A DNA stretch of 46,408 nt from an uncultured Bacteroidota bacterium (GTDB taxonomy: Bacteria; Bacteroidota; Bacteroidia; Chitinophagales; Chitinophagaceae): the NCBI GenBank assembly GCA_903905065.1, contig CAIVEW010000085.1, positions 1 to 46,408 of the forward strand, given 5' to 3'. Below the pieces are notes generated by a model. The model was given only the letters and a program-made list of their open reading frames with translations, did not search any database and was not told the origin of the DNA. Made by a program: the position numbers and the translations under genes. Of this stretch, positions 14,543 to 24,201 are shown piece by piece. The first letter of the stretch is position 1. Each line of letters begins with the position of its first letter.

Positions 14543-17344
14543 ATGAGAATATTTTCGACCCTGATACTCAGCGTGGCGCTGTCTGTAGTTGCCTGCAGCA
14601 ATGCAAATGCACAAAGAATAACTGTAACGCTTGCCGGAAATGGCTTAGCAGGCTACTTTGGTGAAAACAAATCGGGATACCTTAACGAAATAAACAGTCC
14701 GTATGACGTATGCACAGATGCGGCAGGCAACCTTTATTTTTCGGATCATGGCAATGGCCGGATACGCAAAATAAACCAGGCCACAGGGGTGACAACTACC
14801 GTGGTGAGCGGTATTAACCCGTATTATATGTGCATTGATGCATCGAACAATCTTTATTTTTCTGCACCGGGGGCTATATATAAGGTTAACGCCATAACCA
14901 GCGCAGTTACATTGATTGCAGGTACGGGCACTATTGGTTTCTCTGGCGACGGTGGTCTTGCTACTGCTGCTATGATTCAGGGCCAGCTCGGGATTTGCGT
15001 GGATGGAGCAGGAAATATCTATATGGCCGACGGCAATAACAACCGCATCAGGAAGGTAAACGCTGCCACAGGGATAATTACGACTATTGCAGGTACCGGA
15101 ACGGCCGGGTACACAGGCGATGGCAGTGCTGCGGTTGCTGCCACCTTAACTGCGCCAACTGTGCTTTGCGCTAATGCTGCAGGCGATATATTTTTTGCTG
15201 ATCAGGGTGTAATAACCGGCGGCGTTATTGAATATGCTACCGGCATGTCTATAAGGAAGATAAGTGCTGCAACAGGGAATATCTCTACCATTTCAGGCGG
15301 AGCCACTTATACTTATCTGTTTGGAGGGCCTGCACTGGGGGCCTATTTAGGTACGCTCACTGGCCTTTGCTGCGACGGATCGGGTAATGTTTATTGTTGC
15401 GAAATAAGCTGCTCCTGCAGGAAGATAGATGTGACCACGGATTCTATTTACGCATTGGCCGGCGATTTTTCGGTTGAATCATACGCCGATAACATAAATT
15501 CATTGATCGCATACCTGGACAATCCATTCGGGATATGCGTTGACGCTACGGGCAATTTATATGTAGCTGACAATGCCAATAACCGCATCAGGAAGGTGAT
15601 CCCATTATCTAATACGCCATCATTTGCCTACAGGACAGGCCAGTATATTTATCCCTGCCCCGGCTACCCGGTATCTTTTAATACCCAGACCACGATCACT
15701 AATATTACTCCGGGGCAAATGGAAACCTGGAGTGTTTTCACCGCTCCGCTGCACGGATCGTTATCGGGTTTCCCTTATTCGGCGCACTCCAATGGCACCG
15801 ACAGCACTACCATGCCAGCCGGTTTATCATACACCTCCAGCGCGGGTTATACTGGCACAGACTCGTTCAAGGTTATGGTTTCCAACGGTACTCTGTCGGA
15901 TGTAATGACCATTTACGTTTCTGTTTCTGCGCCATCCCCTGTTTCTATTTCCGGCGTATCCAGTTTCTGTTCGGGTACGGCTGTCCCTTATAGTTCATCG
16001 TTCTACGGGGGCATATGGAGCGCTACTAACACGAATGCTGCAGCGTCGGGAGGTGAAATAACGGGTTTTGCCGGTGGCATGGATACCATCTTGTACACGG
16101 TTCCCGGTGTATGCACTGCGGTGGCGACCGTCAATGTTATCCCAGCTCCGGATCCTGGATATATTGCTGGCTCAAGCGTGGTATGCCTGGGTTCTACAGC
16201 TCTTTTGAGCGATGCTGTTGCGGGTGGCGTATGGAGCAGTACCGGTACCTATGCTGCAACAATAAGTGCCTCAGGTCTCGTGACTGCCGTCTCTCCCGGA
16301 GTAAGCACAATTAGTTACACTGTCAACGATGGTACTTGTACTTCTGCTGCAACAATGTCAGTGATCGTAGGCACTCCGGTGGGCTCTATAGGTACATCAG
16401 GTCCAACGGCGGTATGTGTGGGCTCTTCTTTTACGGTGTTCGATACAATTCCATCCGGTGTGTGGAGTGTAACCAATGGCAACGCGGCAGTTACACCGGC
16501 AGGCTTGCTGACAGGCGTGATTGCGGGGATGGATACAGTGGTCTATACCGTCTCAAATATATGTGGCTCCGCAAATACAACATTGTGGGTTGAAACCTAC
16601 CCGCTGCCAGATCCGGGAACGATCTCCAGCCCGACTGATATTTGTTTGGGTGCTACAGGGATTTGCACCGAAAGTGTAACAGGTGGTACCTGGTACACGA
16701 TGTATTCTTACGCTACTATCGATAGCAGCGGAACTGTTACGGGATCAATAGTAGGCCCCGATACGTTGTACTATTTGGTGACGAGTGCTTACGGCTGTTC
16801 TTCGAGCACGATCGCGCCTATTAATATCGATCCTGCTCCTGACGCAGGGAGCATAACCGGCAGTAACAATATTAATGCAGGCACATCTACTACGCTTTCT
16901 AATGTTGGTGCTACAGGCAGCGGTGTGTGGAGCACTACGAATTCTTCCGTTTCAACCGTTACTGGTGCCGGGTTAGTATATGGCGTCGCGCCTGGTACGG
17001 ATTCTATCGTTTATTCGGTTACCAACTCGTGTGGTACTGCAAACGCCTATTTTAGCTTTACCGTGTCTGAGGTAACCACTGGTTTAACCAATACGCCTGC
17101 GGGCACGGATAAACTGATGGTAACGCCCAATCCAGCCAAGGACAATTTTACTGTAATGTTTTCCACAGCCACAAACGAGCCGGTGATCATTATGATCATG
17201 GATATTACTGGTGCCAAGCTGAAAACAATTGCTGGGTTTACGAACCAGGCGATCGATGCATCGCTCAATATGCCTGCAGGTATTTATCTGCTTAACGCAT
17301 CCACTGCAACTGAAAGCAAGAGCGGGAAAATAGTTATAGAGTAA
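14543..17344 (+). CDS. secreted NHL-repeat / Ig-like protein with T9SS sorting domain
   Basis: A 933-residue secreted protein. A signal peptide covers about residues 1-23 (ends NANAQ). Residues about 25-355 hold five or six NHL-type propeller blades, each with PYDVCTDAAGNLYFSD-like and NRIRKVN-like segments. A cadherin-like/Big_17 module follows (GLSYTSSAGYTGTDSFKVMVSNG), then four Ig-like repeats of about 75 residues with the signature VCxGSxxxL...GGxWS...GLVTGVxxG...YTV. The last 75 residues (NPAKDNFTVMFS to SGKIVIE) are a type A T9SS sorting domain. It should be exported across the outer membrane and displayed or released. Function beyond a surface or adhesive role is unknown. Confidence 0.9.
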   Translation: MRIFSTLILSVALSVVACSNANAQRITVTLAGNGLAGYFGENKSGYLNEINSPYDVCTDAAGNLYFSDHGNGRIRKINQATGVTTTVVSGINPYYMCIDASNNLYFSAPGAIYKVNAITSAVTLIAGTGTIGFSGDGGLATAAMIQGQLGICVDGAGNIYMADGNNNRIRKVNAATGIITTIAGTGTAGYTGDGSAAVAATLTAPTVLCANAAGDIFFADQGVITGGVIEYATGMSIRKISAATGNISTISGGATYTYLFGGPALGAYLGTLTGLCCDGSGNVYCCEISCSCRKIDVTTDSIYALAGDFSVESYADNINSLIAYLDNPFGICVDATGNLYVADNANNRIRKVIPLSNTPSFAYRTGQYIYPCPGYPVSFNTQTTITNITPGQMETWSVFTAPLHGSLSGFPYSAHSNGTDSTTMPAGLSYTSSAGYTGTDSFKVMVSNGTLSDVMTIYVSVSAPSPVSISGVSSFCSGTAVPYSSSFYGGIWSATNTNAAASGGEITGFAGGMDTILYTVPGVCTAVATVNVIPAPDPGYIAGSSVVCLGSTALLSDAVAGGVWSSTGTYAATISASGLVTAVSPGVSTISYTVNDGTCTSAATMSVIVGTPVGSIGTSGPTAVCVGSSFTVFDTIPSGVWSVTNGNAAVTPAGLLTGVIAGMDTVVYTVSNICGSANTTLWVETYPLPDPGTISSPTDICLGATGICTESVTGGTWYTMYSYATIDSSGTVTGSIVGPDTLYYLVTSAYGCSSSTIAPINIDPAPDAGSITGSNNINAGTSTTLSNVGATGSGVWSTTNSSVSTVTGAGLVYGVAPGTDSIVYSVTNSCGTANAYFSFTVSEVTTGLTNTPAGTDKLMVTPNPAKDNFTVMFSTATNEPVIIMIMDITGAKLKTIAGFTNQAIDASLNMPAGIYLLNASTATESKSGKIVIE

Positions 17345-17369
17345 TTGAATGGAATTGTTGACTGATTTT

Positions 17370-17397
17370 GTAGAGGCGCAATGCATTGCGCCTCTAC
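17370..17397. terminator. perfect 28-base palindrome between convergent genes (repeat and terminator-like)
   Basis: GTAGAGGCGCAATG (17370-17383) followed at once by its reverse complement (17384-17397). It separates the NHL gene from the convergent metalloprotease gene. No T run follows, and palindromes of this form occur as dispersed repeats in Bacteroidota and cyanobacteria, so it may be a mobile REP-like element doing terminator duty. Confidence 0.7.
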
Positions 17398-17411
17398 GTA
17401 TTTTGGCCATA

Positions 17412-19670
17412 TCACTCTACAACAATTTTCCTCACGGTGTGCCGGTTTTTGACATCAATGGTCTTTACAAAATAAATTCCGCGCGCCCATAGTGATACCG
17501 GGATATCTGTTTCGCCATCAACCTGCCCTTTCCACATTTGTTGGCCAACAACATTATATATGACGGTTTGCAATGTGCCCTTATTGCCGCCAAATATGCG
17601 CAGTACGCTATGTGCCGGAACCGGGTAGATGACAATATCACTGTCCGAAGCAAGGCTGTGCGTGAGTGTGAAATCAACACTATTCACATTAAAGAATACG
17701 TTGCTGCTCCCTTTTACTTTTATCCGTGCTGCGTGAATATCCGTATCCGGATTGGGGAGAATGACAACAGCAGAGCCAGTATTCGGGAAGTTGCCGATGT
17801 GGTAGGGCCACGTGTTACCGGCATCAGCAGACAGATATATATCCACCGATGAAGCATTGATAGGCGCGGCATTGGTGCCGACTACGTTCCAGGTTATAGT
17901 TTCCGGGCTACCGCCTATGTAATACAGGCCGGCGGTTCCCTGGCTTGTCACTTTAAATCCTTCGCCTGTGTTGATGACATCGAGATGAACGGTATCATCC
18001 GGTATCAGGAAGCAGCCATTGCCCTGGTATATATCGCGTAGTGTGAGATGAAAAGTAAGAAAGCGGGCAACATCGGGTGCTTTTTCTCCTTCGTTATTTT
18101 CTGTGCCGGCGTCACTTAAAATACCGGACAGCACAAGGCTGTTTTTAGGAAAAACGCGGGTGGCAGCTTTGACGGGAATAAATGACCTGAAAATTGGGCC
18201 ATACTGATGTGTATTTAAAAGAGACGCCCCTGCGTCGCCAAGGTTCCATTGTTCCCAGCAATAAGTGACTGATGTATCAGCAACAGAATCAACTGCAGCC
18301 GGAGCAACGATCTCAAAAGGAGTAAGATAGGGTATTGTGTAGCGGGCTGCGAAAGAAGGGATTGATGCCAGCTTGTTGCCGGTGGCGGTTTTCACTGCAC
18401 AGACATCCCCGGTTGTGGTGATATAGTTTTGGATCTGTTCCAGGCTAATAGAATGAAAATATGCATCACTGTGCGGTTGCAGGTCATCGGGGCTGCAGAT
18501 GCCGGCATAAGCCATAATGGTGGACCCGCTGCCGGGCTCATAAGCGGTTGGAGGGTTCAGGTTATCGCCGCCGCAATTGCCGTCAGAGCTATTGAAAGGG
18601 TGGTCGGCTCCGTATTCATGGCCCATTTCATGAGCAACATAATCTATATCAAATCCATCACCTACCGGATCAGGCTGGCCGGTGACGCTTTGTGCCTTGG
18701 TACCCGACTCGCATATGACACCAATTTGCGATAAGCCTCCAGCGCCCGTTGTAAATACATGGCCCACATCATAGTTCGCACTTCCGATACGGGCATCACA
18801 AACGCTTTGGTTTACCATTAGACATTGCGGTGCATTACCGTCAAAATCGCCATAAGGATCAATCCCATTTACAGCACTGGTATCTTCATTCCAGATCAGC
18901 GTGTCTTCATTATCTGCAAAGATCATGGACACCGATAGCTCCCGCTCATAGACGCCATTAATACGGTTCATTGATGTGACCATTTTACTCAGCACCTGCG
19001 CAATTGTCGGATTGGACAAGCCGGTCGCAGCCTGCGCGTAAAAATGGTCGCACGCGAGGGCCAGGCGGTAGGTGCGCAGTTCGTAGCCGTTTGCGGTTCG
19101 GGACGACTTTTTTTGTCCGGGGCTTGTTTCCTGGCCTGAGGCATAAAAGCCAGGTGTAACCACACATTTCATTCTTTCCAGGGGATCTTTGGTTTCATCC
19201 CGTTTGTAATGTACGAGGTAGTTGCCATCGTGGTCTTTGTTGTAAGGGCCGATAAGCGAAGTATTACCGTCGTCAAAGATCATGGCGTGAAAACCGTAAA
19301 GGGTCATATCGAGCTTTGCGGTCACCTGTGGGTTGTCAACCGCCTCACCGGTAAAGGTCGTTAGTTCCGGATATTTGCCTGCAAGCCTGGAGGGCAGGAG
19401 GCTAGTTCGCCATACCCTGAACTGTCGGAATGAGCCATCCGGAAGAGGCAATTCTACTATGTGCGATTCGCGGTATGACGCAGAAAGTGTACTGAACTGT
19501 TTTTGTAATAACGTTTCGTCTGCACTGTAAACGAGATAATGTAATGGATGAATGGTTTGTCTGGCCTTCCCCATCGTATCCGGATCGATTCGGCGCCAAA
19601 GGCTGCCCGCCACCGAAAAATCAGCGCTAAACAGTGCGGCAAAAAGAACCAGGAAATAGATGGGTTTCAT
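17412..19670 (-). CDS. secreted metzincin metalloprotease with T9SS sorting domain
   Basis: A 752-residue protease. Signal peptide at 1-21 (ends VAG). Residues 30-170 form a propeptide-like region. The catalytic domain (about 195-425) has the zinc site HEMGHEYGADH at 347-357, giving ligands His347, His351 and His357 with Glu348, and the Met-turn TIMAYAGIC some 35 residues later: a reprolysin-like (M12B) metzincin. A beta-sandwich region follows (about 540-670, with ITWNVVGTNAAP and SADAGNTWPYHIG), and the last 80 residues (IYPVPAHSVLRIFGG to TVRKIVVE) form a T9SS sorting domain. Expected outside the cell, digesting protein. Confidence 0.92.
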   Translation of the reverse strand: MKPIYFLVLFAALFSADFSVAGSLWRRIDPDTMGKARQTIHPLHYLVYSADETLLQKQFSTLSASYRESHIVELPLPDGSFRQFRVWRTSLLPSRLAGKYPELTTFTGEAVDNPQVTAKLDMTLYGFHAMIFDDGNTSLIGPYNKDHDGNYLVHYKRDETKDPLERMKCVVTPGFYASGQETSPGQKKSSRTANGYELRTYRLALACDHFYAQAATGLSNPTIAQVLSKMVTSMNRINGVYERELSVSMIFADNEDTLIWNEDTSAVNGIDPYGDFDGNAPQCLMVNQSVCDARIGSANYDVGHVFTTGAGGLSQIGVICESGTKAQSVTGQPDPVGDGFDIDYVAHEMGHEYGADHPFNSSDGNCGGDNLNPPTAYEPGSGSTIMAYAGICSPDDLQPHSDAYFHSISLEQIQNYITTTGDVCAVKTATGNKLASIPSFAARYTIPYLTPFEIVAPAAVDSVADTSVTYCWEQWNLGDAGASLLNTHQYGPIFRSFIPVKAATRVFPKNSLVLSGILSDAGTENNEGEKAPDVARFLTFHLTLRDIYQGNGCFLIPDDTVHLDVINTGEGFKVTSQGTAGLYYIGGSPETITWNVVGTNAAPINASSVDIYLSADAGNTWPYHIGNFPNTGSAVVILPNPDTDIHAARIKVKGSSNVFFNVNSVDFTLTHSLASDSDIVIYPVPAHSVLRIFGGNKGTLQTVIYNVVGQQMWKGQVDGETDIPVSLWARGIYFVKTIDVKNRHTVRKIVVE

Positions 19671-19805
19671 CAGCGGGCAGGGATGAGGTGAGGGGTATCA
19701 ATAATATCAGATAATTTTGGCTATTAGCTCAATAAAGTTAGCAAATTTATCTGAGCGATAAGCCCATTGATATTTTCGATCCATTGCTATTATCTTAGCA
19801 GCCCG

Positions 19806-20261
19806 ATGGATGCAGTATTATTTCAAATATCATACACACTGGGTGATATAGATAAGGCCGCGGTGCAATTCTGGGAGGTGTTGCATACCTACCGCATTTT
19901 TGCTTTCAGTGGAGACCTTGGAGCAGGAAAAACTACATTTATTCATCATTTGTGCGATCATCTCAAGGTGGAGGACGTGGTGAGCAGCCCTACGTTCGCG
20001 CTGATAAATGAGTATCACTTCAGGGAGGAGGGCAAAGACAGCACTATTTACCACCTGGACTGGTACCGGCTTAAGGACAGCGCCGAGGCGATAAACGCCG
20101 GTATGGAGGATTGCATAAATGAAGCACAAAAAGGAGCCGCCAGATGTTTTGTGGAGTGGCCGGAAAAAGCGCGGGAACTGGTTCGCGGGCCTTATTTGTG
20201 GATCAGTATAGCGCCAGAAAGTGTCAATGAGCGTAATATGACCGTCACACTTATAAATTGA
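19806..20261 (+). CDS. tsaE: tRNA threonylcarbamoyladenosine biosynthesis ATPase TsaE
   Basis: A 151-residue P-loop ATPase. Walker A GDLGAGKT is at residues 36-43, SSPTFALINEYH (about 61-72) is the family's second signature, and LDWYRLKDSAEAINAGMED and VEWPEKA follow in the expected order. TsaE works with TsaB and TsaD to make t6A at position 37 of ANN-decoding tRNAs; neither partner is in the window. The ATG at 19806 gives the family length; an in-frame start at 19767 would add unconserved residues. A TATCTTAG box at 19792-19799 suggests an almost leaderless transcript. Confidence 0.95.
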   Translation: MDAVLFQISYTLGDIDKAAVQFWEVLHTYRIFAFSGDLGAGKTTFIHHLCDHLKVEDVVSSPTFALINEYHFREEGKDSTIYHLDWYRLKDSAEAINAGMEDCINEAQKGAARCFVEWPEKARELVRGPYLWISIAPESVNERNMTVTLIN

Positions 20262-20340
20262 GTTTTATTACCCTAATAATGACCCGGTAAAAAACTTCCT
20301 AATTTCTGATATAATTCTTACATTGCAGTCTGTATAATTA

Positions 20341-20356
20341 ACAAATAAATATTTGT
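20341..20356. promoter_or_regulatory. perfect inverted repeat before the SBBP gene
   Basis: ACAAATA-AA-TATTTGT has perfect seven-base arms and ends two bases before the ATG at 20359. Its position next to the start codon suggests an operator or a hairpin masking the translation start. Confidence 0.4.
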
Positions 20357-20358
20357 AT

Positions 20359-23300
20359 ATGTATTTAAGTGGTACAAAATCCTGTTCCCTCCTTTTTTGT
20401 TGTTTTATGTCTTTGTCGCTCATGGCGAAAGATGCTAAAATAAATGCAGGGCAGGGACTGTCCAAACCATTGTCTTTTATTGAGAACAAAGGCCAGGTAA
20501 AGGATGAAGATAACAACCCGAGATATGACGTTCAATATAAATTATCGACTCCCGGAATGAATCTTTATGTCGGTAACGGCCGGTTGTATTATCAATTCAG
20601 GAAAACGGAAGGGAACACTGCTGCTACACTGGACGTTACCACTTATAATATGGGCGTTATTTTGGTTGGCGCGAATCCAGATGCGAAGGCAATATCAGCA
20701 GATGAGCAAGAGTATTACGAGAATTACTATCAGTCAGCAAATGATAATGGGTTTACGGTACATTCTTTCAACAAGGTTATTTACAAAGACGTTTATCCGA
20801 ATATTGACTGGGTATTGTACATCAAAGACAACAATGTGGAGTATGACTTCGTGGTACGCCCGGGTGGCGATGCAGGCAAGATCAGGCTGGCATATGAAGG
20901 GGCTACAAAATTAAGTATCACTGCCGATGGCAGCATTTCCGCAGAGACCCCAATGGGTGTTGTGAAGGAGAAAAAACCTTTTGCTTATGAAACAGGCACC
21001 CACAAGGAAGTTGCTTCCTCTTTCAAGGTTAAGAACAATATCGTGAGTTTTGAGACCGGAGATTACCGCGGGTCGCTTACCATAGATCCTTACCTGTTGT
21101 GGAGCACTTATTTTGGCGGCGCTAATGAGGATGTGGCTACGTCCGTAAAAACTGTTGCCGGCGGACTTACTTTTGTTGGTGGATACAGCGCCAGCGCAGG
21201 GCTTGGCACGGCGGGCACTTTTCAGCAAAACCACTCTGCGGGCGCAAATTATGATGCTTTCCTGATCAAGTACAATGCTGCGGGTGTTCGTACTTTTGCC
21301 ACTTATTTTGGGGGTACCGGTAATGACCAGGCTACCTGTGTTGCCGTTGACAATGCAGCAACACCAAATGTGTATCTCGCCGGTTATACTACTTCTGCTG
21401 CAACCGGGCTAACAACTGCCGGTGCCTACCATGGTGCCAATAACGGTAGTAATGACGGATTTCTGGTAAAGTTTGCCGGTGCAACAGGTGTACGTACCTG
21501 GTGTACTTTTTATGGTGGTACAGCAGATGACTTCATATATGGCGTAGCTTGTGATGCGGCTGGCGATGTTTTTATTACCGGGCAGACCGCCAGTGCAACG
21601 CTGATATCTACCGCCGGCGCATACCAAACGGCTATTAGCGGATCTAACGATGCGTTTGTCGCGAAGTTTACTCCGAGCGGGGCTATATCATGGTCTACTT
21701 ATTTTGGAGGCACAGCACAGGAGGAAGGGCTCGCCCTGGCTTGTGATGCTGCCAACAATGTCATAGTTACCGGGCAAACGAGCAGCATTGTCGGGATCGC
21801 AACGGCAACCGCTTTCCAACCGGCACTGAACGGCACAAACGATGCGTTCATCGCGCAATTCACAAACGGCGGAGTGCTAAACTGGGGTACCTATTACGGC
21901 GGAGAGGGTTTGGAGCAGGGTAACAGCATCGCTTGCAACCCTACAACCAGCGCTATTGCCATAACCGGCAACACGAGCAGTCTTACGGGGATTGCAACAC
22001 CCAAAGCTGCGCAGCCAGTGAATGGCGGTGGCCTGCAGGATGCTTTTGTGGCTTATTTTACTTCAGCGGGTGCAGAGACCTGGAGCACTTATTATGGCGG
22101 CACCTCGGTTGATTACGGACAGGGAATATGTTTCGACCAGTTCAATAATATTGCTATCGCGGGTGCTACTTTCAGTTCGGCTGGCATTGCCACTGCCGGC
22201 AGCTACCAGGCCGCGATCGGCGGCGATTACGATGCGTATGTCGCCAAATTTACTCTTCAGGGCCAGCGTATATGGGGCACTTATTACGGCAGTCTTTTTT
22301 ACGATAATGCCAATGGGATTGCCTGCGACCTCACTAATGATGAACTTGTTATCGCGGGTTATACAGCCAGTACGGCAGGTATTGCTACAGCGGGTACGCA
22401 ACAGACCGTTTACGGTGGGGGCACGTACGATGCTTTTACGGCGAAGTTCAAGGCTGATACACTGGTTGCTATCAACCAGCCATTTAACGATACACTGGTG
22501 TGCGCAGGTAGTAATTTCCTTGTCAACTATACGGCGAACTTTAATTTCCAGCCCGGCAATACGTTTACGCTCCAGCTTTCTAATGCTGCCGGTAGTTTTG
22601 CAGCCCCTACCAGTGTTGGAATCGTTACATCCAGCACATCGGGTTCCATACCATGCATTATTCCGGCCGGTCTCAGTGGTACTGGGTATCGTCTGCGCAT
22701 CGTTTCCAGCAATCCTGCGTTTACCTCGCCAGATGATTTCTTTGACATCAATATCGTTGCCGCTTTCCCGACAACTACAGCTACAGCGTCTACGCCCATA
22801 TGTGTTGGGGCTACACTCTACCTGTTTGATGCATCACCGTACGCGATCACCAGCTATTCGTGGACAGGCCCGGCGGGTTCTGGCCCCGGCGGCACCGGTT
22901 TCACGGCTTTTGTAAAGAACGCAACCAACACTGGTTTTTCAGGAACAGGTGTTACCACAGCCGATGCCGGTACTTATTCTGTAGTTACAACCCACAACGG
23001 TTGCCCTGCGAGCACAGCGACAGTTGATGTTGTAATAAACAAAGATCTGCCGCCTACACCATCAGACAGCGGGACTACTCCCGGCTGCGTAGGCAGTAAC
23101 GTATATCTTTTTGCAAACAGCGACACCAGCGCTTTTGTTACCTATAACTGGAGCGGCCCGGGAGGCTTCACCTCAACCTTACAAAACCCGGTACTTTTAT
23201 CCGTAACCAGTGCAAATGCGGGCGTCTATACCGTCACCGACACCATGGCAGGTTGCCCGTCGGCTGCAAGCTCATTTACAGTAGTCGTAAGCCCGGTAAA

Positions 23301-24132
23301 TCCTGTTTCGGTTAATATTACGGCTAGTCCGACCGATACAGTTTGTGCAGGTACTTTGGTGACATTTACAGCGGCAACTATTACCGGCGGTGTTTCTCCT
23401 GCCTATCAATGGATGGCGGGCGGGTCGCCCGTAGTAGGTGCAATTTCCCCTACGTGGGCATCATCTAGTTTGATAAACGGCGAAGCGGTGTATTGCGTGA
23501 TGACGAGCGATATTATCTGTCCGTCGCCTGTAAATGCCAATAGTAATGTGCTCACCATGGATGTTATCGATAGCCCGCCATTGGTGAATATCAGCGTCTC
23601 CCCCGGTACGTATGTGGCGGTAGGTGATAACGTTTCGTTCACGGCCTATGTTTATCAGGCGGGCACCTCGCCAACTTATCAGTGGTCGGTAAACGGTGTG
23701 GATGTTCCAGGCGCTACTTTCAGTACATTCTTATTGAGCAATGTGACCCAGCGTGATACGGTGACTGTAACTGTTACTTCAAATATGCTCTGCGCCGTAC
23801 CCAATTTTGCTACGGCAACAGCAGTAGTACACCCGGTTACAGTTGGGGTTGATAATGTTGCTTCCGCGCTGGATAATATCGAGCTCTTCCCTAACCCGAA
23901 TAGTGGCAGTTTCAGCATGCAAGGCGACATGCAGAACGCCGATGTGAACACTGTTAGCTTCCAGGTGTATAACCTGCTTGGGCAACTCGTTTACACGGAT
24001 AATGCGGCAGTACAAAACAATAAACTCAATAAGGCTTTTGAAATAAACAATGTTCCGGATGGCGTCTACCTGATGAATATAACCGGCGATGAAGGCCAGA
24101 AGAAAACGATCCGTTTTACAGTACAGCATTAG
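20359..24132 (+). CDS. secreted SBBP-repeat propeller protein with Ig-like domains and T9SS sorting domain
   Basis: A 1257-residue protein. Signal peptide at about 1-24. Residues 35-240 match the conserved N-terminal region found before SBBP repeats (LSFIENKGQVKD, FRKTEGNT, YKDVYPNIDWVLYIKDNNVEYDF in pieces). Seven repeats of about 58-65 residues follow, each opening with a [STG]T[YF][FY]GG block and containing GxxGxxxxxYDAFxxKF or similar; seven suggests a closed seven-bladed propeller. Ig/PKD-like domains follow, and the end (ELFPNPNSGSFSMQG to KKTIRFTVQH) is a T9SS sorting domain. I chose the ATG at 20359 over a TTG at 20353. Surface role; no enzymatic motif seen. Confidence 0.9.
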   Translation: MYLSGTKSCSLLFCCFMSLSLMAKDAKINAGQGLSKPLSFIENKGQVKDEDNNPRYDVQYKLSTPGMNLYVGNGRLYYQFRKTEGNTAATLDVTTYNMGVILVGANPDAKAISADEQEYYENYYQSANDNGFTVHSFNKVIYKDVYPNIDWVLYIKDNNVEYDFVVRPGGDAGKIRLAYEGATKLSITADGSISAETPMGVVKEKKPFAYETGTHKEVASSFKVKNNIVSFETGDYRGSLTIDPYLLWSTYFGGANEDVATSVKTVAGGLTFVGGYSASAGLGTAGTFQQNHSAGANYDAFLIKYNAAGVRTFATYFGGTGNDQATCVAVDNAATPNVYLAGYTTSAATGLTTAGAYHGANNGSNDGFLVKFAGATGVRTWCTFYGGTADDFIYGVACDAAGDVFITGQTASATLISTAGAYQTAISGSNDAFVAKFTPSGAISWSTYFGGTAQEEGLALACDAANNVIVTGQTSSIVGIATATAFQPALNGTNDAFIAQFTNGGVLNWGTYYGGEGLEQGNSIACNPTTSAIAITGNTSSLTGIATPKAAQPVNGGGLQDAFVAYFTSAGAETWSTYYGGTSVDYGQGICFDQFNNIAIAGATFSSAGIATAGSYQAAIGGDYDAYVAKFTLQGQRIWGTYYGSLFYDNANGIACDLTNDELVIAGYTASTAGIATAGTQQTVYGGGTYDAFTAKFKADTLVAINQPFNDTLVCAGSNFLVNYTANFNFQPGNTFTLQLSNAAGSFAAPTSVGIVTSSTSGSIPCIIPAGLSGTGYRLRIVSSNPAFTSPDDFFDINIVAAFPTTTATASTPICVGATLYLFDASPYAITSYSWTGPAGSGPGGTGFTAFVKNATNTGFSGTGVTTADAGTYSVVTTHNGCPASTATVDVVINKDLPPTPSDSGTTPGCVGSNVYLFANSDTSAFVTYNWSGPGGFTSTLQNPVLLSVTSANAGVYTVTDTMAGCPSAASSFTVVVSPVNPVSVNITASPTDTVCAGTLVTFTAATITGGVSPAYQWMAGGSPVVGAISPTWASSSLINGEAVYCVMTSDIICPSPVNANSNVLTMDVIDSPPLVNISVSPGTYVAVGDNVSFTAYVYQAGTSPTYQWSVNGVDVPGATFSTFLLSNVTQRDTVTVTVTSNMLCAVPNFATATAVVHPVTVGVDNVASALDNIELFPNPNSGSFSMQGDMQNADVNTVSFQVYNLLGQLVYTDNAAVQNNKLNKAFEINNVPDGVYLMNITGDEGQKKTIRFTVQH

Positions 24133-24144
24133 TAAGCCAGTAGT

Positions 24145-24180
24145 AAAAGTAAAGCCCTGCACTTGCGGGGCTTTACTTTT
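24145..24180. terminator. strong bidirectional terminator
   Basis: AAAAGTAAAGCCCTGC (24145-24160) pairs with GCGGGGCTTTACTTTT (24165-24180) through one wobble around loop ACTT. It ends the SBBP gene and the convergent beta-barrel gene. Confidence 0.92.
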
Positions 24181-24201
24181 TATTATTAGGCACGTTCCGG
24201 A

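Noticed and set aside
22022..22915. 297-residue open frame on the + strand inside the SBBP gene
   Set aside because: It overlaps a continuous, recognisable repeat protein in another frame and reads as Leu/Arg/Pro-rich shadow sequence.
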